64,000 bases of DNA from Croceivirga sp. (lineage in GTDB: Bacteria; Bacteroidota; Bacteroidia; Flavobacteriales; Flavobacteriaceae): positions 101,591 through 165,590 of the forward strand of contig JANQKR010000044.1 in NCBI GenBank assembly GCA_028281025.1. The letters are read 5' to 3'. Every line of letters begins with the position of its first letter. Within the stretch, counting starts at the first letter, position 1. A program made the translations under genes and the position numbers. Below the pieces are notes generated by a model. That model did not search any database. It worked only from the letters and a program-made list of their open reading frames with translations, and was not told the origin of the DNA. Positions 8,286-15,773 of this stretch are shown here, piece by piece.

Positions 8286-9023
8286 ATGGAAAATAAAAAA
8301 TGGTACCAATTGGGCGAGGCCGCCAATAGAAACAGACTGGCCACCATAATAATCTGGTTCACTTTTGTGGCTATCATTGTACTGGCACTCCTGTACTATC
8401 TCCTATCCAAAAAAGGCGCTGATACCATGGGGGACATCTTTGACACATTGATTCCTTTGTTCGCCACCTGGGTCGGGACCGTACTGGCGTTTTATTTCGG
8501 AAAGGAGAATTTTGATATTGCCACCAAACGCTACAATAAATTGATTGATAAACTAAGCCCGGATGTTTTGGATGACATCAATGTCACCCAGATCATGATT
8601 TCCAAACAGACCATGGTCTACAAAGATTTAACGGAAGTACAAGGGAAAAAAGTACAGGAAATCATAGACTTCCTTTCGGAGGTAAAAAAATCAAGGCTTC
8701 CGATCCTTGATAATGACAAAATTAAATATGTGATCCATAAAGCTACCTTTCTGGACGCACTGAATGAATTGGGAAATACGGTTCCTGCAGCCAACTATGA
8801 TTTCAAAGCGTTTATCTCCAATGCAAAATACCAAAAATTGGCCAGCAGCTTTTTAACATTTGATGAAGCGGTGATATTGGAGAAAATTCGATTGGCACTG
8901 ACCAAAGACTCCAGTGTGAAGGATGTGTTTATTATTGATAAAAATAAAAACGTGGTAGGTTGGTTGACCGATACCTTGATTCTGAGGTATCTTTCTGGGG
9001 GGAAGGAAACGATGGATTCCTAA
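8286..9023 (+). CDS. Membrane-anchored protein with CBS-like cytoplasmic region
   Basis: Starting at ATG 8286 gives 245 residues; the longer frame from 8193 adds 31 residues of poor protein-like sequence. Two membrane segments lie at about residues 20-43 and 55-75 (the second, FATWVGTVLAFYFGKENF, resembles a motif seen in small membrane proteins of defence or stress loci). The rest is cytoplasmic and looks like two degenerate CBS units: SRLPILDNDKIKYVIHK and VKDVFIIDKNKNVVGWLTD. CBS pairs normally bind adenosine nucleotides. It is the first gene of a four-gene run; role unknown, possibly the sensor of the cassette. Confidence 0.75.
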   Translation: MENKKWYQLGEAANRNRLATIIIWFTFVAIIVLALLYYLLSKKGADTMGDIFDTLIPLFATWVGTVLAFYFGKENFDIATKRYNKLIDKLSPDVLDDINVTQIMISKQTMVYKDLTEVQGKKVQEIIDFLSEVKKSRLPILDNDKIKYVIHKATFLDALNELGNTVPAANYDFKAFISNAKYQKLASSFLTFDEAVILEKIRLALTKDSSVKDVFIIDKNKNVVGWLTDTLILRYLSGGKETMDS

Positions 9024-9102
9024 AGCGGTGGCAGTGATTATTTTCAAATTTCATTGTACCCGCCCAGTATTGGTGGCCAAATTACCTGGGATGGGGCAAT
9101 AA

Positions 9103-9822
9103 TTGTATAGTCTGGAAGTGGATAAGAAAAATAAGATAATACAGGTTTTAAATGTTTTTGAGACTGGGGTGGCCCAAGGAAAATATCATTTGATTTCCGT
9201 TTACCAGGACGGACCGATGGATAAAAACACGGGACGTAACATTTATCAAATCACCTATGGTAGAAGCCAAACCACCGAATTTGGGAACTTAAAGCGCCTT
9301 ATTGAGGTATACATGGAAATGGATGGAAAGTTTTCAAATTCTTTCCAAAACTACGTGAATAGAATTGGCCAGAGGCCATCTTTAAGAAAGAACAAGGAAT
9401 TTATCAAGCTACTTAAACGGGCCGCTTTGGAGGACGTGGTAATGAAAAATGCCCAAGATGTCTTTTTTGATCGCTATTATTACAAACCCGCCCATGCGTG
9501 GTTTACGGGACATGGTTTTACACTTCCGTTGAGCTTACTGGTCATTTATGACAGCTTTATACATTCTGGACGGATCTTGGGAAAATTGAGGCAAAAATTT
9601 GCGGAAGTACCTCCGGTAGAAGGAGGGGATGAAAAAAAATGGATCACCAACTACGTCAATGCAAGACACGATTGGTTATTGTCATTCCAATATCATTCCA
9701 ATCCAAAGCGAAGGGTATTGGCAAAAACCGTTTATAGGACGCAGTGTTTCAAAGATTTAATAGCGGCAAATAACTGGGAACTGGAAGGTACCATAAACGC
9801 CAATGGCGTGCTTATTCCATAA
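9103..9822 (+). CDS. GH46 chitosanase-like glycosidase without signal peptide
   Basis: A 239-residue protein resembling the family-46 chitosanase fold (lysozyme-like superfamily). NVFETG around Glu20 and ITYGRSQTTEFGNL correspond to the ETG and YGRxQTT motifs I associate with this family, with Glu20 as candidate catalytic acid. There is no signal peptide, so export by Sec is not expected; either it acts inside the cell or it is delivered another way. An in-frame TAA sits immediately before the TTG start at 9103; the GTG at 9118 is an alternative. It is the second gene of the unrecognised cassette. Family call is by eye and moderate. Confidence 0.6.
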   Translation: MYSLEVDKKNKIIQVLNVFETGVAQGKYHLISVYQDGPMDKNTGRNIYQITYGRSQTTEFGNLKRLIEVYMEMDGKFSNSFQNYVNRIGQRPSLRKNKEFIKLLKRAALEDVVMKNAQDVFFDRYYYKPAHAWFTGHGFTLPLSLLVIYDSFIHSGRILGKLRQKFAEVPPVEGGDEKKWITNYVNARHDWLLSFQYHSNPKRRVLAKTVYRTQCFKDLIAANNWELEGTINANGVLIP

Positions 9823-9868
9823 ACCATACTCAAATAGGTATTGCAATAATTTAATTTTTACGAACTAT

Positions 9869-10690
9869 ATGGCAACAAAATGGCAATCACTGGAAGAAGT
9901 AAATGTCCAATTGCTGGATACTGCGCTCAGGACCAGGGTGAACGAACTAAAGAGTGAAAGTGTCAATCTTTCCGACCCCGACATTACGCTTTCGGAGTTT
10001 AGGGTGTATCAAAAACAGGTTAACCGAAATGTTTCCTCCTCAATAAGTGTAGCGCCTTATTTTAAGGGGGATGGGGAGTACGATGATTTGGAATTCCGTT
10101 ATTTTGCCGGTGCCTTTTCCGATCGGCATCGGTTTACAAAGGGAACTGATACTTCGATAATTGCCGAACGTTTTGGCCTGGGGATCCAAATAGACCTTAA
10201 GGTGACCCAGATAAAAAGTGCCATCAATTTAGGATTTGGTATGATTGCCGCTGCTGTGGAAATGGGCTTGGCGGAAGCCAATTATTCCTATAAAATATAT
10301 GCATTGCCCTCGGGAGAATTCCATGATACCTTGCCCAAGGTTGGAAGATTCAACCAACAATCCATTAAACAGTTTCAAAAGCTTGTGAACAAGCTTAAGG
10401 AATTGTATTCCAAAAGCTTAACCAATTTGGAACTGTCCGCTATTGGGGTTTTGACATCGGATTCCATTAAAGAGGACGGAACGGAAAATGCCCCATCGTA
10501 TTACTTTGCTGCCAGACGGATCATTGAAGCAATGTCCTTAAGGGATGCCATAAAGTTGTCCAGAAGGCGATCGGAACCCTACAATGAAGACGCTATCCAA
10601 TATCTCTACGGCAGATGTGGCATTACCGGTTTAGAGGAAAAACCGATAAGCAGTACTATTTCCAAAGCAAAGAAAATAATCCTTGAATAA
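9869..10690 (+). CDS. Unknown cytoplasmic protein, paralogue A of cassette
   Basis: The ATG at 9869 gives 273 residues and is preferred over an upstream frame start inside the preceding gene. No signal peptide or clear membrane helix. The centre holds a Gly/Ala-rich segment (GLGIQIDLKV, then NLGFGMIAAAVEMGLAEANY) that aligns with a similar segment of the next gene, pointing to an old duplication. The C-terminal third is rich in serine, lysine and arginine (RRIIEAMSLRDAIKLSRRR). No known family is recognised. It is followed 12 bp later by its paralogue. Confidence 0.72.
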   Translation: MATKWQSLEEVNVQLLDTALRTRVNELKSESVNLSDPDITLSEFRVYQKQVNRNVSSSISVAPYFKGDGEYDDLEFRYFAGAFSDRHRFTKGTDTSIIAERFGLGIQIDLKVTQIKSAINLGFGMIAAAVEMGLAEANYSYKIYALPSGEFHDTLPKVGRFNQQSIKQFQKLVNKLKELYSKSLTNLELSAIGVLTSDSIKEDGTENAPSYYFAARRIIEAMSLRDAIKLSRRRSEPYNEDAIQYLYGRCGITGLEEKPISSTISKAKKIILE

Positions 10691-10702
10691 ACTATCTTAA
10701 AA

Positions 10703-11527
10703 ATGGCATTAATCAATATTCCTGTAAATCCTTCATTAAATGAGAAAGGGGAATTTGCAACACTGGACAACTTTCTTTCCACACCCTTAAAACCGGTCCC
10801 GTTTAAAAACGCTGATAAGGGAAGAAATGAATTTGGACAAGAATATAAATTTAACCTGTCCACTTCCTCCAAGTTGGAGATTGCCGCAATTGGGGGTATC
10901 GAAAACAACCATAACACTACGGTATTTATCCATGATTCCATAATATACAGGCTAGCAAGAAGCAAGGATACCGACCCTAAAAACATTATCAAGGGAACAT
11001 GGTGGGGGTACGGTCTTCGTATAAAAATAATGGTCAAGAATACGCAATTTGGTGTCGATATCAACTGGGGCGCGGTTTCCGCTGCCACCCAATTGGGATA
11101 TGCCGATGCGGAATTTGAAATTGCAGGTATTGGAATTACAAATTCCGATATCTTTAAATTATTGCCATCCCCCACAGATTTAAATCTGGACAGTTATGGT
11201 GAGGTTTTGGAAATAGGAAACTCAATTCGAAATTATCTTGGTAGTGCAGACCCCACGGGAGTTGAATATAAACCTTTGAGAATTGAGGTTGATGAATCTT
11301 CCATTCTCGCCATTGATCCCATTGAAAATGACCGACACTTGATTTTTACCTATCAAAAAGTGAATCAAAGAAAACGCATACGTGACATACGGAAAGAAGC
11401 CATTGACAAAGGACTGAACCCTGATTTAATCAAGACGTACTACAACGAGGTTTTTCAAATTTCGGATGATGACAAAAAGCCCTCAACCTCAGATAGGAGG
11501 GAAGCAAAGGCATGGCTTGATCGCTAA
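10703..11527 (+). CDS. Unknown cytoplasmic protein, paralogue B of cassette
   Basis: A 274-residue protein without signal peptide. Its core (WGYGLRIKIMV, then INWGAVSAATQLGYADAEFE) resembles the core of the preceding protein in residue pattern: an aromatic/glycine turn, an amphipathic strand, then a small-residue helix with G-x-A-x-A. The C-terminus is charged and probably helical (KRIRDIRKEAIDKG; DDDKKPSTSDRREAK). It is the last gene of the four-gene run. No family recognised; presence beside its sister gene suggests a heteromeric partner or a two-part effector. Confidence 0.72.
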   Translation: MALINIPVNPSLNEKGEFATLDNFLSTPLKPVPFKNADKGRNEFGQEYKFNLSTSSKLEIAAIGGIENNHNTTVFIHDSIIYRLARSKDTDPKNIIKGTWWGYGLRIKIMVKNTQFGVDINWGAVSAATQLGYADAEFEIAGIGITNSDIFKLLPSPTDLNLDSYGEVLEIGNSIRNYLGSADPTGVEYKPLRIEVDESSILAIDPIENDRHLIFTYQKVNQRKRIRDIRKEAIDKGLNPDLIKTYYNEVFQISDDDKKPSTSDRREAKAWLDR

Positions 11528-11608
11528 AGGGATGGGTAGTTAATGGTATCCACGAACGTTTCAGAAAAAAGGCCCCAATAAAGCTATGGAATCGTCCCTA
11601 ATGGATTA

Positions 11609-11637
11609 TTGAAATTCCACATTCCATACTATTTTTG
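11609..11637 (+). promoter_or_regulatory. Candidate promoter for the lipoprotein methyltransferase gene
   Basis: TTG at 11609-11611 and TATTTTTG at 11630-11637 are 18 bp apart, matching the flavobacterial -33/-7 promoter (TTG-N17-23-TAnnTTTG). The gene starts at 11697, leaving a leader of about 50 nt. It also marks the end of the upstream four-gene cassette as a separate transcription unit. Confidence 0.5.
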
Positions 11638-11696
11638 TTTTGACTTAAACCTATAGTAAACGTCCGAACAAAAGAGGAACCCTATAACAAAAAACT

Positions 11697-12413
11697 ATGG
11701 AACTAAAACGTATTGCGATAACACTGGTCATTCTACTATGCACGGGCTGTAAAAGCGATCAGGTCGGATTGGATAAGGGTTCAACACAGAAAGAGGGCCA
11801 TGAACACCAGGCCGATGGGCACTCAAAACACGGATCGGCAAATGAGTTTATGCACCAATCCTCCGCTCAGGACTTAATTAAAAGGTTCGAGTCCCCGGAA
11901 AGGGATACCTACCAGCAACCGCAAAAAGTTTTGGAGTACCTTGGGGATATACGAGACCAGACCATTGTTGATATTGGGGCGGGTTCCGGTTATTTCTCCG
12001 TGAAGTTGGCAGAAAAGGGCGCAAACGTCATTGCTGCCGATGTGGATGATGCGTTTCAGGAATTCATCGAGAAAAGGATAACCGAAAATAACCTAAAGAA
12101 TATTGAAACCCGAAAAATCCCCTACGATTCCCCTGGCCTGAAGGAACAAGAGGCCGATAAGGTATTGATCGTGAATACGTACCATCATATCGAAAATAGA
12201 GAAGCATATTTTACCAAAGTAAAGCAAGGGACCACGGCCGATGGTGAACTGATCATCATTGATTTCTTTAAGGTTGAAGCACCGGTAGGACCTCCCGTCG
12301 ATCACAAAATTGCGATAGATAAGGTTGTGCACGAGTTAAAAACAGCAGGATATACTTCTTTTGATATCAATGTCGATTTACTCCCGTATCAATATATTGT
12401 ACGGGCGAAATAA
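11697..12413 (+). CDS. Lipoprotein class I SAM-dependent methyltransferase
   Basis: A 238-residue protein with a lipoprotein signal (hydrophobic run then LCTGC, lipid-modified Cys at about residue 18) and a class I methyltransferase domain. The SAM-binding motif I is VDIGAGSGYFSVKLA, with an acidic end of strand 2 in IAADVDD. Between signal and enzyme lies a His-rich linker (HEHQADGHSKHG) that could bind metal. An exported methyltransferase is odd because SAM is cytoplasmic, though such lipoprotein methyltransferases do occur in Bacteroidota. The substrate is unknown. It has its own promoter-like sequence and is not obviously in an operon. Confidence 0.83.
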   Translation: MELKRIAITLVILLCTGCKSDQVGLDKGSTQKEGHEHQADGHSKHGSANEFMHQSSAQDLIKRFESPERDTYQQPQKVLEYLGDIRDQTIVDIGAGSGYFSVKLAEKGANVIAADVDDAFQEFIEKRITENNLKNIETRKIPYDSPGLKEQEADKVLIVNTYHHIENREAYFTKVKQGTTADGELIIIDFFKVEAPVGPPVDHKIAIDKVVHELKTAGYTSFDINVDLLPYQYIVRAK

Positions 12414-12512
12414 GGGTTTGTGTATAGGGAAATCCGTCAAAAGCAGGGTATTAAAAGTTTCACCATGGCTATCAGCTACCCTTAACGTTCAAAGAAGCAT
12501 AAAACCAAGTTT

Positions 12513-12968
12513 ATGGAAGTGAGGTTTGCCCATACCAACATCGTCAGTACCAATTGGAAATTGCTTGTCGATTTTTACGTAAGGACCTTTAATTGCAAGG
12601 TTGTACCTCCCATCAGGCAGCAGTCGGGGGAATGGCTTGAAAAAGGGACCGGTTTAAAAAATGCCAAATTGGAAGGAGCCCACCTGTTACTTCCAGGGTA
12701 TGGCGACAAAGGACCCACGCTTGAGATCTATGAATACGGGCATATGGAAAGTCAACATCCGGTACCGCCAAACAAAAGGGGCTTTGGCCATATTGCCTTT
12801 GAGGTTGAAAATGTGGATGCGGTTCTCAGGATTTTAGAGGAAAATGGAGGAACGGCCTCCGGGGAGATCACCAAGCGGAAAGTTAATGGGGTAGGGGAAA
12901 TCACCTTTGTCTATGCCAGAGACCCGGAAGGGAACCTAATTGAACTACAACGTTGGAATGTCATATAA
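12513..12968 (+). CDS. VOC-family (glyoxalase/bleomycin-resistance fold) protein
   Basis: A 151-residue protein with the paired beta-alpha-beta-beta-beta units of the vicinal oxygen chelate superfamily. It begins VRFAHTNIVSTNWKLLVDFY, with His6 a likely first metal ligand; GFGHIAFEVENVD carries the second-half histidine, and the C-terminal RDPEGNLIELQRW supplies the usual terminal glutamate. It is cytoplasmic. The VOC fold serves isomerases, dioxygenases and resistance proteins, so no reaction can be assigned. It is convergent with the VOC protein encoded next to it. Confidence 0.88.
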   Translation: MEVRFAHTNIVSTNWKLLVDFYVRTFNCKVVPPIRQQSGEWLEKGTGLKNAKLEGAHLLLPGYGDKGPTLEIYEYGHMESQHPVPPNKRGFGHIAFEVENVDAVLRILEENGGTASGEITKRKVNGVGEITFVYARDPEGNLIELQRWNVI

Positions 12969-12988
12969 AATGGGCGAATCATCCACAA

Positions 12989-13411
12989 TCAATACTTCGG
13001 ATTATAATTGACCATCCACATTACGCCGAATTTATCGGTAAATGCGCCAAAATAGTCGCCCCAAAACTGGTCTTCCATGGGCATTTCTATGGCACCTCCT
13101 GCCGACAGTCCGTTGAACAATCGATCCGCTTCTTCCCGTGAAGTGGGATGTAGGGAGATGTGATTGTTGTTTCCGGCATTCCATTGGTGTCCCGAGGAAG
13201 CTGGGGTGTCCGAGGCCATCAGAATGGTATCACTACCTATGGGCAGTGAAATGTGCATGATACGGTTTTTCTCCTCTTCCGATAGCTTTTCACTATCGGG
13301 AGCATCGGTCATTTTCATATGGGCGGTGAATTCCCCACCAAAAACGGACTGGTAAAAAAGGAATGCCTCTTCGGCATTGCCGTCAAAATTGAGATAAGGA
13401 TTGACTTTCAT
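12989..13411 (-). CDS. PhnB-like VOC-family protein
   Basis: A 140-residue cytoplasmic protein of the PhnB/3-demethylubiquinone-methyltransferase-like subgroup of the VOC superfamily. Diagnostic features are the start NPYLNFDGNAEEAFLFYQSVFGG, the IMHISLPIGSDTILMASD block, and the closing WGDYFGAFTDKFGVMWMVN. This subgroup usually lacks known catalytic activity. It stands alone on the minus strand, end to end with another VOC gene 20 bp away, though the two are of different subgroups and are not recent duplicates. Confidence 0.9.
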   Translation of the reverse strand: MKVNPYLNFDGNAEEAFLFYQSVFGGEFTAHMKMTDAPDSEKLSEEEKNRIMHISLPIGSDTILMASDTPASSGHQWNAGNNNHISLHPTSREEADRLFNGLSAGGAIEMPMEDQFWGDYFGAFTDKFGVMWMVNYNPKY

Positions 13412-13767
13412 TTGCTATGGTTTTATTGTTCCAACGGTTCCTATAAAGATACAGGGTTAAGATGGGATTTGGACGTTGGGAATGTGTCAATTCCACAGGT
13501 CATTTGGGACATGGTTTTGCATTCTGGACCTTCCCACTTATCTCCATATACACCCGATTGATAAACCACATTTTTTACCCATCCTTGGATTATAGAGATT
13601 AGAAATATTCTTTCTAACAAGTAAAGAATATACGTACAAACTATGGCGCAAGTTTACGGCCTGCCGATATTGCTGTTTGATGGTTGTCAACTGAGCATAG
13701 TTTGAAGCGCCATCCATAAGGCAACATATAACATTAGGAACCTAATCTAATTCGTAAAACATAGTAT
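13412..13767. promoter_or_regulatory. 356-bp divergent intergenic region
   Basis: No gene is recognised. It separates the minus-strand PhnB-like gene from the plus-strand HU-like gene. It contains TTAGAAA/TTTCTAA as a perfect 7-bp inverted repeat with a 5-base loop at 13599-13617 and ATTAGG/CCTAAT at 13733-13746, both candidate protein-binding sites upstream of the HU-like gene. Confidence 0.4.
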
Positions 13768-14469
13768 ATGGACATTCCCTATTATTTGCAGGACCTTCAC
13801 GTAGGTCCGGACCAAGATCAGAAAGTTGGAAAAGTACAACCTAGAGGTTCCCTTAACGAAGAAGATCTCTTAAACCGTATGGACAAGCGGGGCACCGGTA
13901 TCAGTTGGGAGGACATGCAGGCTACCCTAAACCTGTTGACCCAAGAGGTATCGGATGCTTTGGCCGATGGCTATACCGTAAATATGCGGCTGGCCAATTA
14001 CAGACCTGGCCTAAAGGGCGTTTTTAGCAATGCCACAGATGCCTTTGATGCCTCCCGGCATTACTTTAGGGCCAGTATTAGCGAGGGCGTAGTGTTAAAA
14101 AAGAAAATGCGCGAAGCCAGTGGAGAACGGGTTACCGTTCCGTTACGGGCACCAAGACCGATCCAGTATGAAGATCACGGCAGTGAAACCATAGACAGTG
14201 TATTGACCCCAGAAAGTATTGGCGAAATAAACGGGGAGGAACTTAAGTATGATTCCTCCAATGATTCGGAAGGCATTTATTTTATTGCTACGGAAAGTGG
14301 AGAAGCCACCAAGGTGGAAACCGTATCCATACTTACGGATGGCCGTTTAATGTTTATGGTTCCCCCCAGTTTGGACAAAGGGCAGTATACCCTGGAAGTC
14401 CGCCGGGCCTATACCAATGAGGGTACCATACGGATAGGGACCTTTCACCATAGCCTAACGGTGGAATAA
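13768..14469 (+). CDS. HU/IHF-like DNA-binding protein with C-terminal Ig-like domain (DUF4469 type)
   Basis: A 233-residue protein. The N-terminal ~125 residues fit the Bacteroidota-specific HU-like DNA-binding domain: ISWEDMQATLNLLTQEVSDAL, then GYTVNMRLANYRPGLKGVF. The C-terminal ~100 residues are beta-rich (LMFMVPPSLDKGQYTLEVR, ending in HHSLTVE), the Ig-like DUF4469 part. Such proteins are presumed nucleoid-associated. It stands alone with a long upstream region containing inverted repeats and is followed by a 22-bp tandem repeat. Assignment rests on remembered family pattern and length. Confidence 0.82.
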   Translation: MDIPYYLQDLHVGPDQDQKVGKVQPRGSLNEEDLLNRMDKRGTGISWEDMQATLNLLTQEVSDALADGYTVNMRLANYRPGLKGVFSNATDAFDASRHYFRASISEGVVLKKKMREASGERVTVPLRAPRPIQYEDHGSETIDSVLTPESIGEINGEELKYDSSNDSEGIYFIATESGEATKVETVSILTDGRLMFMVPPSLDKGQYTLEVRRAYTNEGTIRIGTFHHSLTVE

Positions 14470-14875
14470 ACTCCTTTTGGATGTTCGGTCGTAGCGCTAC
14501 ACAGGGGATGGTACTCCCCTAAAAAGCCAAGTTTTCAACACGATAAGCACCCCGTCCCAAAAAGTTTAACTTAAAGTCTCGGAAAGATGAACTTAATGTT
14601 TTGGAGAGATGAACTTAAAGTCTTGGAGAGATGAACTTAAAGTTTTGGAGAGATGAACTTAAAGTTTTGGCCAGCAGGGTGGTAGAGGGGTACCGAGGTT
14701 CATTTAATGGTTTTGGAAGGTGCAATCGAACGGAGATATGCATTCATTTGGGCTATCAAATAGGGATTCCAATGACAAAGGATATCCCTTAAGCTTACTA
14801 TTTCAATTCAAGTAATTCTACAAGCACTGAAATCAATGATTTATTTGTTCAATATAGTAATCTAAGTCGATAGTA
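14470..14875. other. 406-bp intergenic region containing a tandem repeat
   Basis: Besides the 22-bp tandem repeat described separately, the region has a 10-bp palindrome (GTAGCGCTAC, 14491-14500) and a small hairpin (AGGGGA/TCCCCT, 14503-14520) just after the HU-like gene, which may end transcription although no T-run follows. No coding remnant is recognised. Confidence 0.5.
14568..14670. repeat. 22-bp tandem repeat, four copies plus a 15-bp partial
   Basis: Units start at 14568, 14590, 14612, 14634 and 14656 with exact 22-bp spacing. Each begins AACTTAAAG (one copy AACTTAATG) and ends GAGAGATG (the first GAAAGATG); differences between units are one to four bases. The last two units are the most alike, as expected for slipped-strand expansion. 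There are no spacers, so this is not a CRISPR array. Confidence 0.93.
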
Positions 14876-15271
14876 ATGAAAAAATCACTCCTATTTTTGT
14901 GCACGGTTTTCTTAGGCTCTTGTGATAAAAACTGTGATGATTGTGGCACATATACTTCCACCTCCTATTCAATAATCAACAGATTAGGAGCTGACATCAA
15001 TTTAGTATTTTTTCAACAAGGTCAAAATACCGAAGTTTTGGCTGAAAATGATAAAGAAACTGTTTTATATCAGTTATCAGTCGTATCTCAGGAAGGCGAA
15101 TTGGATTTGGAGCCAATCATGTATGATTCATTGTTAATTAGTGATATTAAATATTTTAGAGATGACTGTTCCCCAACTGTAAACATGTTATGTATTGAAA
15201 ATTACATATTCTCTCAAACAGAAGATGAATTAGGAAATATGTTCAATAAATACTCATTGGAAATAAAATAA
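14876..15271 (+). CDS. Small lipoprotein of unknown function
   Basis: A 131-residue protein with a lipoprotein signal: MKKSLLFLCTVFLGSC, lipid-modified Cys at residue 16, followed by a cysteine-rich CDKNCDDC segment. Two further cysteines near DDCSPTVNMLC could form disulfides. Base composition is noticeably more AT-rich than the neighbours, suggesting recent acquisition. No family recognised. It lies between the 22-bp repeat and a palindromic MITE-like element. Confidence 0.68.
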   Translation: MKKSLLFLCTVFLGSCDKNCDDCGTYTSTSYSIINRLGADINLVFFQQGQNTEVLAENDKETVLYQLSVVSQEGELDLEPIMYDSLLISDIKYFRDDCSPTVNMLCIENYIFSQTEDELGNMFNKYSLEIK

Positions 15272-15371
15272 CACTTTTGCTAACATGGTATAAATGCAAT
15301 TCAATATGGACGATGAACCATGGGCAAGTCCAGTATATTTTTATGCTGTTCCGCTTTCCAACGTAAGTGAT

Positions 15372-15549
15372 GTGGGTTCAACCTAAGAAAATTACGTCAT
15401 TTTGAGTGTTTTTGCGATAGCAAAAATGTATCGAAAAACGAGTAATTTTCTTGCAAAATCCTAATTTCGATACAATTTTTCTTCATTTCATTACAAAAAA
15501 TCACTCAATTTGACGGATTTTGGTTGACAAAAAATTATGTCGAACCCAC
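15372..15549. mobile_element. MITE-like imperfect palindromic element
   Basis: The element is bounded by GTGGGTTC (15372-15379) and its exact inverse GAACCCAC (15542-15549). Nested inside are inverted pairs CGTCATTTTGAGTG / CACTCAATTTGACG (12 of 14 match), AAGAAAATTAC / GTAATTTTCTT (perfect), GTATCGAAA / TTTCGATAC (perfect) and a TTTTTGC-gata-GCAAAAA hairpin. There is no transposase inside. Such palindromic elements are typically moved in trans. It overlaps the 3' end of the Ada zinc-domain gene by about 49 bp and supplies its last codons. Confidence 0.7.
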
Positions 15550-15773
15550 TTTAAATATGCCTGCCGCATACAATGTCCACAAGGGCGGTACCCTAAATTT
15601 TGGGCTTCCGTTTCATCCTTAAAGAATACCCGGTTCTGCTTTTTCATTCGTTTTCCCGAACCACAGTGCAGTCGGCCATAAATCTTCAGTTTTTTGTTTC
15701 CGCCAAGGGTCAGGCTGCCCTCCTTTATTTTTTGGCGAAGCGCTTGTGGGGATAGATGGGTATGGGACCACAT
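15501..15773 (-). CDS. Stand-alone Ada-type zinc-binding domain protein
   Basis: A 90-residue protein matching the metal-binding N-terminal domain of Ada, which in E. coli accepts methyl groups from DNA phosphotriesters. Motifs: KIYGRLHCGSG with Cys37, RVFFKDETEAQNLGYRPCGHC with Cys65 and Cys68. Ada uses four cysteines; the equivalent of the second one is Lys here, so metal binding or methyl acceptance may differ. Its ATG overlaps the stop of the upstream oxygenase (TGATG), indicating translational coupling. Residues from about 76 to the end are encoded by an inserted palindromic element, so the native C-terminus is lost. Confidence 0.82.
   Translation of the reverse strand: MWSHTHLSPQALRQKIKEGSLTLGGNKKLKIYGRLHCGSGKRMKKQNRVFFKDETEAQNLGYRPCGHCMRQAYLKWVRHNFLSTKIRQIE

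Noticed and set aside
14568..14670. Possible CRISPR-like array
   Set aside because: Units are contiguous 22-bp copies without spacers and no cas genes are present, so it is an ordinary tandem repeat.
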